In this document: piece after piece, positions 22,081 to 34,430 of the stretch
How positions within the stretch are numbered: position 1 is the stretch's first letter
Layout of the letters: each line of letters opens with the position of its first letter
Assembly (NCBI RefSeq): GCF_033115175.1
Contig: NC_084836.1
Coordinates: 65,391,297-65,455,296 of the forward strand
Direction of reading: 5' to 3'
DNA: 64,000 nucleotides
Source: Lepus europaeus
Lineage: Eukaryota; Chordata; Mammalia; Lagomorpha; Leporidae
Translations under genes and position numbers: made by a program
The notes under the pieces: model-generated
Databases searched by the model: none
The model's input: only the letters and a program-made list of their open reading frames with translations
Told to the model about the DNA's origin: nothing

Positions 22081-23679
22081 AATCATTAAAGCTGTACTTC
22101 TGTGAGAATTCTGATATTATAGATGTTGAGTAATGAACTGACCTCAATATCATTGACTAATGCCTGCTTATATTTTATTTAAAATATTTTAAGATTTAAT
22201 TTCTTGTGAGCTGATGAAGTGTTGCTTCAGTTGTCAGTTTTTTGGAGGGGTGGGTTGAGGTGGTGTTATTGTGTCTTCATGCTCCTCAAATTATACTTCT
22301 TTAAAGGCTTCCTACATGTTGTTGCACAAAAACGATCACATCAATGAACACAAACTATTCAATTTAATACATTCTAAAAACGACATTTCTTTAATATCCT
22401 TATGGAAATTTACAATTATTGGTTTTATGCAAGCAGGAAAAATCCATTGCCTAAGAGACATATATGACCCAATGTCATAAAAGAGTTATATGATTGAATT
22501 TTCAGAATTTATTGTACTTACACTTTTGGCAGTTAATGTCAAACTCCCTCCGTGAGTTGTTCAGAAACAATTGTTCTTATGGCTACACAGGTGAAAACGA
22601 AAGCAATGTTTAGACTACCACCTGAACCCGTGCCCACCGGTACAGAAGTTTGGAGAGAGTGAGGTTTCTACCCTCAGGTAATTGCACAAACTTGTGCTGT
22701 CATAAGCCCAGGTAACTTTCTTTTGTATGCTCCATTACTGGAGCATAATACCAGTAAAAGGAGCTCCTGATAGCTTTGAAAGAATCAAAGCTCCGAACTT
22801 GTTTGCTCAGAGATGTTTTTTTTTTTTTTCAATTTCAAGCTTGAGGTTTGTTTTATTTGCCAGTTTTGCAGCTAGTTAATAAACAGAGTCCTTGGTGACC
22901 TGGGTTTAAAAGTAACTAATGAATCATCTGTGGAATGGACTTGGAGAAAAAAAAAAGTATCAAATCTGGGATACTATTAGTGAGGACGAAGCCCTCAGGG
23001 ACAGGGACAGTATCCAAGTCAGACAGAGCGGTTTAAAACAGGACTGGAAGAAAAATCAATTGGAATCTAATTAAAAAAAAATCTCAGCTAGGCCAGTTTC
23101 TTTTAATTTCTATCACATAAAGTAATTAAAAGCATGTACAGGGAAATTACATATTTCTGAGACATTTGATAAAGAAAAACAGAGAAGTACAGGGCAACAA
23201 ACAAGGAAAAGAACTTTATAAAAGGTAACAAATGCTAATATTTTGGAATATATTCTGTATTTTTCCTCTTGCAAAAATACCCATATATGTTATATGTAAT
23301 ATTGAAAAATGCATAAATATAAAATTAAGAAAACACAAATATTGAAGTAGACAGTTTGCCACATACTATTTCAAATTTAAATATACTTAGATAATTTTTG
23401 GTTTAGTCGCTAATGAATAATTTTAGATTATTTCCTACTTTTCCTTAATTATAAAAAATTCCATAAAAATCCTTATGTTTAGATTATTTTGGCATATTGT
23501 CAGAATAATTGCTAAATGCAAAATTTTGTCAACAAATTATTTTATTACTTTTTGGACTACATTAATGATGTGGTAAAAAGTAATTAGAATTTCCCTTCGA
23601 TCCACACAGATGAGGGCACCCTTGTAGATGCACTCCTGCCATGAAAAATATTTGTAAAATTATACTGTTTAAATTATAC

Positions 23680-24205
23680 TACTTGTACTTATTTATTTAC
23701 GGCATCTTGCAATTCTCACAACTAATTTTAGAACAGATTTCTCAGTTTAGGAAACAATATAATTAGCATCACATCCATTCCTGCTTGTCCCCAGCTGCTG
23801 GCAATCTATAATTTTTATTCAGATTCTGGGGAATTGCCATTCTGGACTTCTGAAAAAATAGAATATGTGGCCTTTTGTCAGGACAGTCTTTTGCTCAGCA
23901 TGTTCTCAAGGTTCATTCATGTTGTAACATGTATCATTTTACATTTCTTTTATCACCAAATAAAGTTTAATTGTATTTATATGTTATAATTTATTTATTA
24001 TTTAATCCATTAGTGGAGATTTTATGAATAATGCCACTCTTACTATTTCAGTACAAGATTTTGTCTGTATATATATTTTACCTTGGATAGACAACAAGCA
24101 GTAAAATTGTTGGGTCAATTGTTTTGTGTATATTTAATTTTTGAGGAAATGCAAATTGTCTTCTGAAGTTGTTGAACTAAGTTGTAGAGTCCCATCAGAA
24201 GTGAT
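23680..24205 (-). repeat. Old L1 3' region in copy B
   Basis: Paralogue of 10600-11150: GTTCATTCATGTTGTAACAT, TGAATAATGCCACTCTTACT, AAATTGTTGGGTCAATTG, TTTTTGAGGAAATGCAAA. The duplicated block ends here. Confidence 0.75.
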
Positions 24206-24690
24206 AAATGTTCCAATTCCCTACTACTCAGCAGTAAAAGTAAAAAAGAATGAAATCCTGTCTTTTGCAGCAAAATCGATGCAACTGGAAACCAGTATTC
24301 TCAGTGAAATAACCCAATCCCCAAAACACAAATATCATATATTTTCTCTGATATGAGGTAACTAATAGAGTATCAAAAAATGTATAGGAATGAAATCAAC
24401 ATTTTGAGATTCAATTATTATTTACAGCCCTTGTCTCTACTGTTGAAGAATGGTGTTTTTTTCTTCCTACTATTTGTTGAATACTTAGTGTAGGGTTAAT
24501 CTTTGGAGTATAAACTATACTGAAAAAATTATAAATTTTTATAGATTATTATAAAATTTTTATAGATCATTAAGAAAACTAAGAGGAATAAAAGAGAAAG
24601 GAGGAGGAAGGTGGAGGCATGGGTGGGAGAGTGGGTCAGGTGGAAGTGTCACTGTGTTGCTAAATCTGTATATGTGAAATCCAGTATTCT
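24205..24690 (+). repeat. L1 3' end, rabbit-type
   Basis: CTACTCAGCAGTAAAAG, AATGAAATCCTGTCTTTTGC, CGATGCAACTGGAAACCAG and TCTCAGTGAAATAACCCA are the standard L1 ORF2 end. An L1 3' untranslated region follows with GAGATTCAATTATTATTTAC and a GA-rich segment. Confidence 0.75.
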
Positions 24691-25089
24691 GGGTTGATAG
24701 GTTTTTTCTCTTAAGGCCTAGTCTATGTCTTGCCATTCTCTCCTAGCCTGAAGTGTTTCTGATGAGAAGTCAGCTGTGAGTCTAATTTGACACCCCTGAA
24801 AGTAATCTGGCATTGCTCTCATGAACATTTTATAATCTTTGCTGTATATTTTACTGTTGAAAGCTGGACTACAATGTATCGTGGTGAAGATTGTTTCTGG
24901 GCATGTCTTTTAGGAGTTCTATATGCTTCATGCAGTTGGTTGAACCCTTTCTTTCTCCAAATTAGGGAATTTTTCTGTAATTATTTCACTGAATAGGCTT
25001 TCTAATCCATTCTCTCTTTCCACACCTTCAGGAACTCCTAAGACCCTTATGTTGGGTCATTTGATAGTATCCCATATATCTTGAGCATT

Positions 25090-25984
25090 TAAAAAAATTA
25101 TCTATTTATTTGAGAGGCAGAGTTACAGAGAGAGGGAGAGACAGAAAAAGCGATCTTCTATCTGCTGGTTCACTACCCCAGTGGCCGCAGCAGCCAGAGC
25201 TGAGCTGATCTGAAGCCAGGAGCCAGGAACTGAAGTAGCACCTTGACAGTAGGGACTCCATTTTGGAGCACTTAAGACTCCATTCTGGGAAAGCACCCCC
25301 CCCCCCCCCCCCGTGAGACTCTGGTCTGAGACTATGATCTAAAACAGTAGAACAAAGCAGTCCACTACATCACACTTGGCAGAGCATAGAAACCCCCTAG
25401 CATAATTGTTCAAGCTTGAAAGTAAAAAGGTTGCACCTGGGTTAATGATAAAAATGTAATTTGTCTATGTCCTACATATAATTAAAACCAATACCTGGAT
25501 TAATGTCAGGATTATAAGATTGTAACTAGTATTGTCAAGATTATAATTGATACTAGTTTCGCATAGGTTTTAGGTTGGCTTGACCCCGGTAACCATGTAT
25601 TCCCCCCTGTTCCTAGTAACCATGAATTCCCCTCCCGATTTTGTGGTTTTTGCCTTTATAAACCCTGTTGCTTTAGGCTTCAGGGTCGAGAGTTCTTTAG
25701 GGCATGAGCCCACTCTCCACCGCTGGCAAATAAAGGACCATCAAATTTTATCAATGTGTGGAGCTCCTTTGTTCATACTCGCTCAGGTACAACAGAACCA
25801 GGAGCTTCTTCCAGGTCTCCTATGTAGGTGAAGGGGTCCAAGCACTTGGGCCATCTTCTGCTGCTTCCCCATGCCATAAGCAGAGAGATGGATCAGAAGA
25901 GGAGCATCCAGGGCATGAACTGATGCCCATAGGGACGCCGGCACTGCATGCAGAGGCTTTGCCTACTATGCCACGCTGTTGACC
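25090..25984 (-). repeat. C-repeat SINE interrupted by the solo LTR
   Basis: SINE sequence runs 25090-25230 and resumes at 25795-25984. The outer target duplication is CTTGAGCATT / CTTGAACATT (25080-25089 and 25985-25994), lying in older L1 sequence. Nesting order is L1, then SINE, then LTR. Confidence 0.85.
25231..25794 (+). mobile_element. Solo LTR, class I (ERV1-like) endogenous retrovirus
   Basis: A 564-bp unit begins TG and ends CA, flanked by the 4-bp duplication GAAC (25227-25230 and 25795-25798); a 4-bp duplication is typical of class I elements. A TATAAA-like box lies near 25656 and an AATAAA signal near 25731, in the order expected of U3-R-U5 on the plus strand. No internal viral genes are present, so this is the fossil left by LTR-LTR recombination. 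It sits inside a C-repeat SINE and is therefore younger than that SINE. A C tract of about 18 lies near 25300. Confidence 0.8.
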
Positions 25985-26111
25985 CTTGAACATTGCTTTC
26001 ACTTCTCTAATTTCCTCTTCATTTTTTGGTCTGACTGTGATATTTCTAAAGATTTCTCTTATGGCTCAGGTATTCTGCCTCACCAACTTTGTTGTTAAAG
26101 ACTTTCCATTG

Positions 26112-26456
26112 TGGCTGGCGCTGTGGCTTAACAGGCTAATCCTCTGCCTTGCGGCGCCAGCACACCGGGTTCTAGTCCCGGTTGGGGCGCCGGATTCTAT
26201 CCCGGTTGCCTCTCTTCCAGGCCAGCTCTCTGCTATGGCCCGGGAGTGCAGTGGAGGATGGCCCAAGTCCTTGGGCCCTGCACCCGCATGGGAGACCAGG
26301 AGAAACACCTTGCTCCTGGCTTCGGATCAGCGTGATGTGCAGGCCACAGCGGCCATTGGAGGGTGAACCAACGGCAAAAAGGAAGACCTTTCTTCTCTCT
26401 GTCTCTCTCTCTCTCACTATCCACTCTGCCTGTCAAAAAACAAACAAACAAAAAAC
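26112..26456 (+). repeat. C-repeat SINE, young
   Basis: Head TGGCTGGCGCTGTGGCTTAA, tail AAAAACAAACAAACAAAA. Target duplication AAAGACTTTCCATTG at 26097-26111 and 26457-26471. Confidence 0.93.
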
Positions 26457-27874
26457 AAAGACTTTCCATTGCATTTTTATTTGACATAGTGAATTCTTAA
26501 TGTCTAATATATCAATTGGATATCTTTCAAAATCTCAATCTCATGGGAAAACTTTTCATCCATGTCATGTATGAATTTCTTTAATGCTTGAGTTTGCTTC
26601 TCATTGCTTCTGAATAATTCTATGATCCTTCTTTTGAATTCCTTTTCTAGCATTTCATCTATCTCTTCTTCTCGACATGCTGATATTCAAGTGTTTTTTG
26701 TGTTCCTTTGGGGGAAGTCACGTTGTCTCCCTTATTCTTGTTTCTTGAATTGCTGCATTTATTCTTAGACTTTTGTGGAGATACTTGTTGGTTTCTCCTC
26801 TATCTCTGAACTATGCTTTTGCGGCTTAGTGGACTTCTGCTCTTTCAGGGAATTCTCAGAGGCAAGTGCTGGGTGGGGCCAGGGAGCTGGGTGTGGTCAG
26901 TGCTCCAGGGTGGTGTGAGTATCCAGGGTTACATGTTGGGACCAGGTAGGGCAAGTATCTATGTTGGGTGTGGTAAATCTTCTCTGTTGTCTGCAGGGGA
27001 TAGGGTATGCTCATGTCTTTTGGCGTAATCAGAACCTCACCCCTGTCTTTCAATGTGATCAGTGAGTGGGGTTAACTCACAGTGGGCACAACCCCCTCCA
27101 CACAGCCCATGAACCACACACAGGATCTGTGCTGTCCTCAGTGTGAACATGGAACCTTCTGCAGTGACCCACACCAGGCAGTCAGGGAGCTCTAAGCCTC
27201 TGCCACCAGACACAGTGGTTGCCCAGAAACCCAGCTACACCTGGGCCCTATTGTACAGTCACAGGATTCCCACAGTCACAGGGTGCACAGGATCTGTCCC
27301 GTCCTTGGAGAAAGCAGACATGTTTCCAGAGCCGGCTGCCTGTGGGTGCCCCACGTTGGCAGTTTGAGCACCAGAGCCTGTGATATGTTGAGAGGCTGGG
27401 GGCACCTCTCAGTCCTACATGGGTACCAAGCACCCTTTCAACCCTCCCAGTCATACTCACAGTCAATGGGGAACGTGGCTTTTCCCCTATGGTAATGGTC
27501 CCTGGCCACATGCTTGCACAATAGCTGCTGCAGCCTCTGCTGATGTCAAATTGTCAAAACCTTCTCCCCACCAGTTTCTGGGCACCCTTTTGGGGCATTG
27601 AGAGAAGGACACGTGCTTTTCTTCCATTGGATTAGGTGGGTACCCGTGCCTGCTGGTAGGTTTCCAGGCTGGACTCAAAGTTAGTGTGGTCTGCTCTACA
27701 ATTTCTTACGCTTTAATAGCAGAAAAACTAAGTGAGAAATGAAGGAATATTTTATTTTCTGAAAGTCAATTATCATATTTCTTAATAATGGAAATAATTC
27801 TGATTGAGATTAAAGAAAGAGAAAGTTTATTTTAGCTAACTAGTTTGAAAATCATGATTTCAAGAATTGCTCAG

Positions 27875-28220
27875 GGCCGGCGCCGTGGCTCAATAGGCTA
27901 ATCCTCTGTCTGTGATGCCGGCACCCTGGGTTTAGTCCTGGTCTGGGTGCAGGATTCTGTTCTGGTTGCCCCTCTTCCAGTCCAGCTCTCTGCTGTGGCC
28001 CGGAAGTGCAGTGGAGGATGGCCCAAGTGCTTGGGCCCTGCACCCGCATGGGAGACCAGGAGAAGCACCTGGCTCCTGGCTTTGGATCAGTGTGGTGCGC
28101 TGGCCGCAGTGGCCATTGGAGGGTGAACCAACGGCAAAGGAAGACCTTTCTCTCTGTCTTTCTCTCTCTCACTGTCCACTCTGCCCATCAAAAAAAAAAA
28201 AAAAAAAAAAAAGAAAAAAA
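27875..28220 (+). repeat. C-repeat SINE, young
   Basis: Head GGCCGGCGCCGTGGCTCAAT, A-rich tail. Target duplication AAGAATTGCTCAG / AAGAATTGATCAG at 27862-27874 and 28221-28233. Confidence 0.92.
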
Positions 28221-28301
28221 AAGAATTGATCAGAAAGTTGTTAGCCTTTGGCTGAACTAAATAGGATTCCAGAAATAAAATGTTAAGGACTTTATCTTTC
28301 T

Positions 28302-28811
28302 TTTTTTAAACTTTTATTTAATAAATATAAATTTCCAAAGTAGAACTTTTGGATTATAGAGGCTTTTTCCCTCCTACCCGCAACTACTCCATCTCCCACT
28401 CCCTCTCCCATCCCATTTGTTATCAAGATTCATTTTCAATTATCTTTATACACAGAAGAGCAACTTAGTATATACTAAGTAAAGATTTCATCAGTTTGCA
28501 CCCACGCAGAAACACAAATATAAAGTACTGTTTGAGTACTAGTTATACCGGTAATTCACATAGTACAACACATTAAGGACAGAGATCCTACATGGGAAGT
28601 AAGTGCACAGTGACTCCTGTTGTTGATTTAACAATTGACACTCTTGTTTATAATGTCAGTAATCACCTGAGGCTCTTGTCATGAGCTGCCAAGGCTATGG
28701 AAGCCTCCTGAGTTCACCAACTCCAACCTTATTTAGACAAGGCCCTAGTCAAAGTGGAAGTTCTCTCCTCCCTTTAGAGAAAGGTACCTCCTTCTCTGAT
28801 GGCCTGAGGAA
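28302..28811 (-). repeat. Rabbit L1 3' end, 5'-truncated
   Basis: AAACTTTTATTTAATAAATA, TAAATTTCCAAAGTAGAACT, CAGTTTGCACCCACGCAGAA and GGACAGAGATCCTACATGGG are the signature of the rabbit L1 3' untranslated region in reverse. A short repeat of TTATCTTTC flanks it. It ends 44 bp from the stop codon of the OR at 28855. Confidence 0.85.
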
Positions 28812-28854
28812 CTTATCTTTCATTTTCATTTAATTGCCCAAGTTCGGAGTGCTC

Positions 28855-29793
28855 TTACTTGTATAAGATAAATGCAATTTTTTTGATCGTGTTATCTAAA
28901 GCTTGTTTTACCTGCTTGTTCCTCAAGGTGTAAATAAATGGGTTTAACAAAGGAGCAACGGATGTGGTGAGCACAGATACCCCTTTATTTATGGCCACTT
29001 CTTCTTTGGCTGAAGGTTTGATGTAGATGAAAATGCAGCTGCCATAGGTGATGGAAACCACAATCATGTGAGAAGAGCAGGTGGAGAAAGCTTTTCTTCT
29101 TTGCTGAGCAGAAGGGAATCTGAGAATTGTTTTTATAATAAATATGTAGGAAAGCATCACGCCTATTAGTGTGATGATGAAAGTCAACACAGCACAAAAA
29201 ATAACAGTCTGCTCTATAAACCACGTGTCTGAGCATGCTATCTTAAAAAGAGGAGATGCATCACAACCAAAATGATCAATGGTATTGGAGTCACAGAATT
29301 CCAGCTGGAGGCCCATACCAAGTGGAGTGATAATGATCACTAACCCAGAAATCCAGCAGCAGAGGACAAGGATGAGGCAGACCCTGGTGTTCATGATGGT
29401 CGTATAGTGCAGGGGCTTGCAGATGGCCACGTAGCGGTCATAGGACATGGCGGCCAGCAGGAAAAACTCCGTGGCCCCAAAGAGTCCAATAAAAAATATT
29501 TGACTGGCGCAAGCATTGTAAGTAATAGTTTTGTCCCTAGTTGATATACTGTACAGGAATCTGGGAACACAGACTGTTGTGAATGAGATTTCTAAAAAGG
29601 AGAAGTTTCGCAGAAAAAAATACATAGGTGATTTAAGATGGGAATCTGTCAGAGTGAGAACGATAATGGTCGTGTTTCCAGTTATGCTCAGAACGTACAT
29701 CAGAAACAAAAAGATAAAAAGCAGAACTTGCAGCTCTGGGTCATCTGTGAGTCCCAGCAAAATGAATGTTGTTACTGTTGTGTGATTTCTCAT
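28855..29793 (-). CDS. OR6C-like: Olfactory receptor, OR6C type, intact
   Basis: A single-exon odorant receptor of 312 residues starting at MRNHT (position 29793). The reading frame also has upstream in-frame ATGs (29817 and 29802), but the MRNHT start matches the other family members. It carries the NHT glycosylation site, [14 protein letters not shown] at helix 2, [10 protein letters not shown], the [13 protein letters not shown] second extracellular loop, [10 protein letters not shown] and [12 protein letters not shown]. It differs clearly from the copy A/B pair and resembles the gene at 40903-41850 in the C-terminal third (the [20 protein letters not shown] stretch is identical). A 5'-truncated L1 ends 44 bp beyond the stop codon. 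No inactivating change is seen. Confidence 0.95.
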   Translation of the reverse strand: MRNHTTVTTFILLGLTDDPELQVLLFIFLFLMYVLSITGNTTIIVLTLTDSHLKSPMYFFLRNFSFLEISFTTVCVPRFLYSISTRDKTITYNACASQIFFIGLFGATEFFLLAAMSYDRYVAICKPLHYTTIMNTRVCLILVLCCWISGLVIIITPLGMGLQLEFCDSNTIDHFGCDASPLFKIACSDTWFIEQTVIFCAVLTFIITLIGVMLSYIFIIKTILRFPSAQQRRKAFSTCSSHMIVVSITYGSCIFIYIKPSAKEEVAINKGVSVLTTSVAPLLNPFIYTLRNKQVKQALDNTIKKIAFILYK

Positions 29794-29829
29794 AGCTACC
29801 ATTAATGTTCTGGGCAAGCTGCATGTAAA

Positions 29830-31990
29830 AAGTTAAAGCCAGAGTATCTGAAAAAGAATTATGGAAATTAAAAATTTTAAAAGTGAATGAAACACATGAG
29901 CTTTAATGAGAACGAACTGGAAACCAAAGAGTGAAACAAAATCAAATAAGCCAAAAAAAGGAACAATAAAGACCAAAAATCAATAAAATTAAACCCAAGA
30001 AGACAATAGAATCAGCAACACAAAAAAACTTTGTTTTCAATATATTTATTTATTTTCATTTGAGAGGCAGAGAGATGGGGGGGGGGAGGAGGGAGGGAGA
30101 AAAGGAGAGAGGAGAGAGAGAGAGAAAGAGAGAGAGAAAGGGGAGAGAGAGATCCCATCAGCTGGTTTGCTCCCGAATATCCACAATGGTCAGGGCTGGG
30201 GTTGGCCAAAGCCAGGAGCTGGGAACTCAATCTGGGCACAATATGGCAAGAACCGAATTGGTTGAGTCACCAACTGATACCTCTTAGGTTCACATTAGCA
30301 ACAAGGTACGATTGGGAGCAGGCCCTGGCACTCACACCTAGGCACTCTGACATGGAACACGGGTGTCTTAACAGGTGGGTTATGATCCCCAAATTTAATT
30401 TTTGTAAGAGATGAGTGACACTGATAAGCTTCTTAACAGACTGATAAACAAAGTAAAACAAAACACTAGAAGAAAGATAACACATATATTAGTAAGATCA
30501 AGAATTAAAGAAAGGATATGGTTGACGATACTAAAAGAATAGTAATGAAATACATATGTTTGAAAATTTAAATGAAAAGAACTGACTTTTCCAAAACCAC
30601 AACTATCAAAGCACAACTAAGATAAATTAGGCATCCTGAATAATCCTACAACTATTATAAAATGGATTTGTAGTTAAAACCATTCTAAAGCAGATGTTTA
30701 GTGCAAGGTAGTTAACATGAAGTATCATCAATTCTACGCATTCTTTTAGAAAACTGAAGAGCAGGGGATAGTTCCTACCTTCTTTTATGAAACTAACATT
30801 ATGCTGAAATTCAAATATGAAACTACAAGTATAACAACTATAAGCCACTAACTTCTCAACTGATATTAATGATTGAAATTCAACATTATTTAGAAAGCAT
30901 AATATACTGTCGCCAGGTGCAATTCATCCCTAGAATGCAAAAGAGTTTTAAATAGTCAATATAAGTACCCTATGAAAAGGATGAGGGGGGAAATGTCATC
31001 ATATTATATCAAATGATGCCCAGGAAGTATCTACTAAAAACTAACAACCAAACTGATTCTTCTCATGTTATACATTAGTGAGGAAACCCTCAACACTCTT
31101 CCTTAAAATTACAAAATAGGTAAAAATAACTACTGCACGACTATTATCCAACAATCCATAGGAATTCCTAGTAAATACAGTAAGGCTAGAAAAAAAATAT
31201 GAACACAAAGGAAATAGACAAAGAACTTTTCTTCCTTAGTATATAGCATAGTTGTATACCAAAAGGAGTCTATGAAATGAACAAAAATCAGGAATGAATA
31301 AATTTAGCAAAGGAAATGTTAGAAGGGCAATATGTGTAAAATTTGTGATATGTGTCCTATCTCTGAGAGTTTAGAACTTGAAGCTTTTGAAGTGCTGTTT
31401 ACAACATCAATTTAAACATTAAGTACCTGGGAATTAGTTGTAAAAAACTGGGCAAAAGACCAGAAAATGGAAATTACAAAAAATAAGAAAAGTTTAATTA
31501 CTGATGATATAAACTTGAATTTAGAGGATAAACATTGCAAGTAACTCATTGTAACGGAATTGTGTATACTGAAACAGAGCGACATAAGCAAACATAGATA
31601 AAACAAGAAGTCTTTAATGAATAGAGCTGCAATAATAAGACATATGTATGGAAAAAAGTGAACGTAACACAGAAAAAATGTGTAGGGATGAAATGGACAT
31701 CATGTGGTATCATTTTTGTTTTAGCCTTTGTTTATACTCCTGGGAACTGTGGTCTTCCTACTTTTCACTTGTTGAATATTGCATGTGGTGAATTAAAACA
31801 GTGATTATGGAGGGGATTGAAATTAAATCCTTGCAAAAATTAAAGAAAAAAGTGAAGGGAAGGAAGTAGGGACCTTGAGGGAAGGAGAGAGTTAGGCAGG
31901 GAAGTATGGTTATCATATTATAGAACTGTACCCACGAAATACATGAAATCTGTTCTTTTTATGTTAATAAATATTAAAAAAACACAATAA
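29830..31990 (+). repeat. Old L1 ORF2 to 3' end, degraded
   Basis: Order and content follow L1 ORF2: AGACTGATAAACAAAGTAAA, GCCAGGTGCAATTCATCCCT, ACACTCTTCCTTAAAATTAC and AGGAATTCCTAGTAAATACA, then an L1 3' untranslated region with GGACATCATGTGGTATC and a GA-rich end at 31850-31900. No long open frame survives. A SINE interrupts at 30040-30390. Confidence 0.65.
30040..30390 (-). repeat. C-repeat SINE, divergent
   Basis: TATATTTATTTATTTTCATT, a purine-rich GGGAGGAGGGAGGG tract at 30077-30145, a core with AGCCAGGAGCTGGGAACTC, and a degraded head near 30385. Confidence 0.7.
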
Positions 31991-32179
31991 AAACAAAAGG
32001 AAGTAAATCTTAGACATAATTTAAAATCCTCTGCTCACATGGTATTGTTAAAAATACGAAATAAAAACTATATACTGCGTGGTGTTTATAAAACATTTGA
32101 AAAAGTTTCAGATAGGAAGAATAGAACGTATTCTCATCAATACACTGATAACACATACACAGCTTACAAATGATAATAC

Positions 32180-32497
32180 AAACAGCTGGTGCTGTGTTGT
32201 AAAGGGCTGGGCCTTTGCCTGCAGCGTTGGCATTCCACATGGGTGCCGGTTTGTGTTTGGCTGCTCCTCTTCTGATCCAGCTCCCTGCTTGTAACTTGGC
32301 AAAGCAGTGGAAGTGCTTGGGACCATGTGCTTGGGACCATGCACCTGCATGGGAGACCAGGAAGAAACTCTTGGCTTCTGGCTTCAGATAGGCTTAGTTC
32401 TAGCCATTGGAAAGTAAAGCAGTGGATGAAAGACCTCACTCTCTGTCTCTCCCCCTCTCTCTGTAACTCTACCTGTCAAGTAAATAAATTTTTTTTA
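32180..32497 (+). repeat. C-repeat SINE
   Basis: Head ACAGCTGGTGCTGTGTTGTA, core GTTGGCATTCCACATGGGTG, tail CAAGTAAATAAA. Its tail received the next SINE. Confidence 0.85.
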
Positions 32498-32498
32498 A

Positions 32499-32574
32499 AG
32501 ATTTATTTATTTACTTAAGAGTCAGAGTTACACAGAGAGAGAAAGAGAGGCAGAGGCAGAGAGAGATAGAGAGA

Positions 32575-32609
<35 letters not shown>

Positions 32610-32854
32610 GTCTTCCATCTGCTGCTGCTTCACTTCCCAAATGGTACCAACTGCCAGAACTGGGCCAGGAGCCAGGAGCTTCTTCTGGGTCTCCCACATT
32701 GGTCCAGGGGCCAAAGGACTTGGTCCATCTTCTACTGCTTTCCCAGGCCAAAGCAGAGACTGGAAGTGGAGCAGCCAGGACTCAAAACAGAGCCCATATG
32801 GGATGCTGGCACTGCAGGCAGCAGCTTTACCAACTATGCCATAGTGCAGCCCCA
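32499..32854 (-). repeat. C-repeat SINE inserted in the tail of its neighbour
   Basis: AAAGATTTATTTATTTACTT start, GA tract, CATATGGGATGCTGGCACTG, terminal CCATAGTGCAGCCCC. AATAAA-rich tail sequence of the first SINE lies on both sides (32483-32498 and 32855-32880). Confidence 0.88.
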
Positions 32855-32884
32855 ATAAAATCTTTAAAAATTAAAAATTAAAAA

Positions 32885-33650
32885 AAGAGGAACAGCTTGT
32901 TAAAATATGGTCAAAAACCTGAACTGATATTTCACAAAAGAAGAATAATGAATACTGAACATCATTGGTCATCAAGCAAATAAGATCTAAAGACTGGAAT
33001 ACTACTAAACATTTATAAGAATATCAACATTTAAAAGAATAAACATATAAACAATTATAAGAATATCAAGAGGCAGAACAATATCAAGTACAGGAAAAAT
33101 ATGAGTTTAAGAGAATTCTTGAGTTTCACGTGGAAAATCACTTTGAAAAACCATTTTCCAATTTATTATAAAATTAGAACTATAACTGCTATGTGGCTAG
33201 AAAATATATTCCTTAAAATTTTCCCAAAAGAAACAAAAACATATGTACTGAGAAAATCTTCTTAATCAAAACTTTAAAAATTTGAATGCAGCAAAACTAA
33301 ATAATAAGGGGTCAATAAATGAACAATTTTCTTATACCTATTGATGGGATACTACACAGTATAAAAGAATAAAAAATTGATATATATGATGACAAGGACA
33401 AATCTCAATTTTAGTGCGCCAAGTTAAAATATGCACACTATGAAGAACATGCTTTATGTTTCATTTATGAGAGATGAGTGTTCTTCCCAGAGATTAATTG
33501 GGGAAGAGGATAAGCAAATGTTTTCAAGTGATAGAAATGTATGTATCTTGATTTTGGTAATGGTTATAAAATCACATGCATAGATTTGTCAAAATTTGCT
33601 GAAAAACCACCCAGTAAATAAATGAATTTCACATCATGTAAGTTAATTGT
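32885..33650 (+). repeat. Old L1 3' end
   Basis: GAATAATGAATACTGAACAT, TGATGGGATACTACACAGTA, GATGACAAGGACAAATCTCA and TCTTGATTTTGGTAATGG match the usual order of old L1 3' ends. AT-rich and degraded. Confidence 0.65.
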
Positions 33651-34430
33651 ATCAGACAAAATAAGTTATGAATCGAGAGATGATATTTGCTATAACTGCC
33701 AAGGACTTAGAATCAGCACTTATAGATAACTACCATAAACCAATAAGAACACAAATCTATTCTTACATATAATGAAAAAATTCTTTCCCAAATGGCTATA
33801 CCTACAATATGCAAAAATGTGATCTTTTCAGTACTAATAAAAAAGAAACTGAATTTATAGTTACTGCATAATCACTAGAGTAATAGATATTAAGGATGAT
33901 AACAAGTGTTTCTGTGAATATGGGCTAAGTAGAATACTAATATCTTGAAGGTATGTGCATACATTTCTACAAATAATGTGAAAACTTTCTGAATATATTT
34001 TTAAGCTGAATGTCCCGATATCTATGAGCTTTTAATACGAGGCTTTTACCCAATAGAAATACGTACATATGTACACAAAATATACTTACATACATTTATA
34101 TATATATATGCTTCACAAAGTTTGTAACAGTATTATTCTCAATAATCCAAACTTGAAACACAAAAATGCTCATCAGTGACAAAATCAAGGTTAAAGTTAT
34201 TACATATTCATAAATTTGAGCTATATTACAAGGAAGATAAACAGCATACTTATATATGCAACACTATGGAATGTTTTCACAAATTTGACTGAAAGAAACT
34301 AAACACTACATAATACCAATATCATCATAGTCACACAAAGTTCAAATCTAAGCAAAAATTATATATAGAGTTAGATAATATTTATAGTTTGGGAAAGTAT
34401 GAGGGTAGGGACTCGGTTTACGTGTATATG
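33651..34430 (+). repeat. Further old L1 remnant
   Basis: 33651-34000 shows only AT-rich sequence. From about 34000, CTTTTACCCAATAGAAATAC, CAATAATCCAAACTTGAAAC and CACTATGGAATGTTTTCACA resemble L1 ORF2 3' sequence. The boundary is approximate. Confidence 0.5.

Larger units (their letters stand above)
14905..24205. repeat. Segmental duplication, copy B
   Basis: This is the paralogue of 1-11150, in direct orientation. Compared with copy A it lacks about 790 bp directly after the OR stop codon and lacks the L1 and tRNA-like insertions. It has gained SINEs at 15080-15451, 16169-16585 and 20068-20407, and a long T tract at 21361-21397. Similarity to copy A fades at about 24205, where an L1 3' end begins. 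The tandem arrangement, each unit carrying one OR6C gene, is the usual way OR clusters grow. Confidence 0.85.
24690..27700 (-). repeat. Old L1 5' region, antisense, with later insertions
   Basis: GTTTCTGATGAGAAGTCAGC, TATTTCACTGAATAGGCTTT, CTTATGTTGGGTCATTTGAT and later CTTTTGAATTCCTTTTCTAG resemble the 5' end of mammalian L1M-type elements read in reverse. The GC-richer part at 26870-27680 would be the 5' untranslated region. It is interrupted by the SINE/LTR at 25090-25984 and the SINE at 26112-26456. Open frames in the GC-rich part look incidental. Confidence 0.6.

Noticed and set aside
26813-27601. GC-rich stretch with several overlapping frames, possible gene or CpG island
   Set aside because: Its context and order fit the 5' end of an old antisense L1. 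CpG density is low and no splice structure is apparent.
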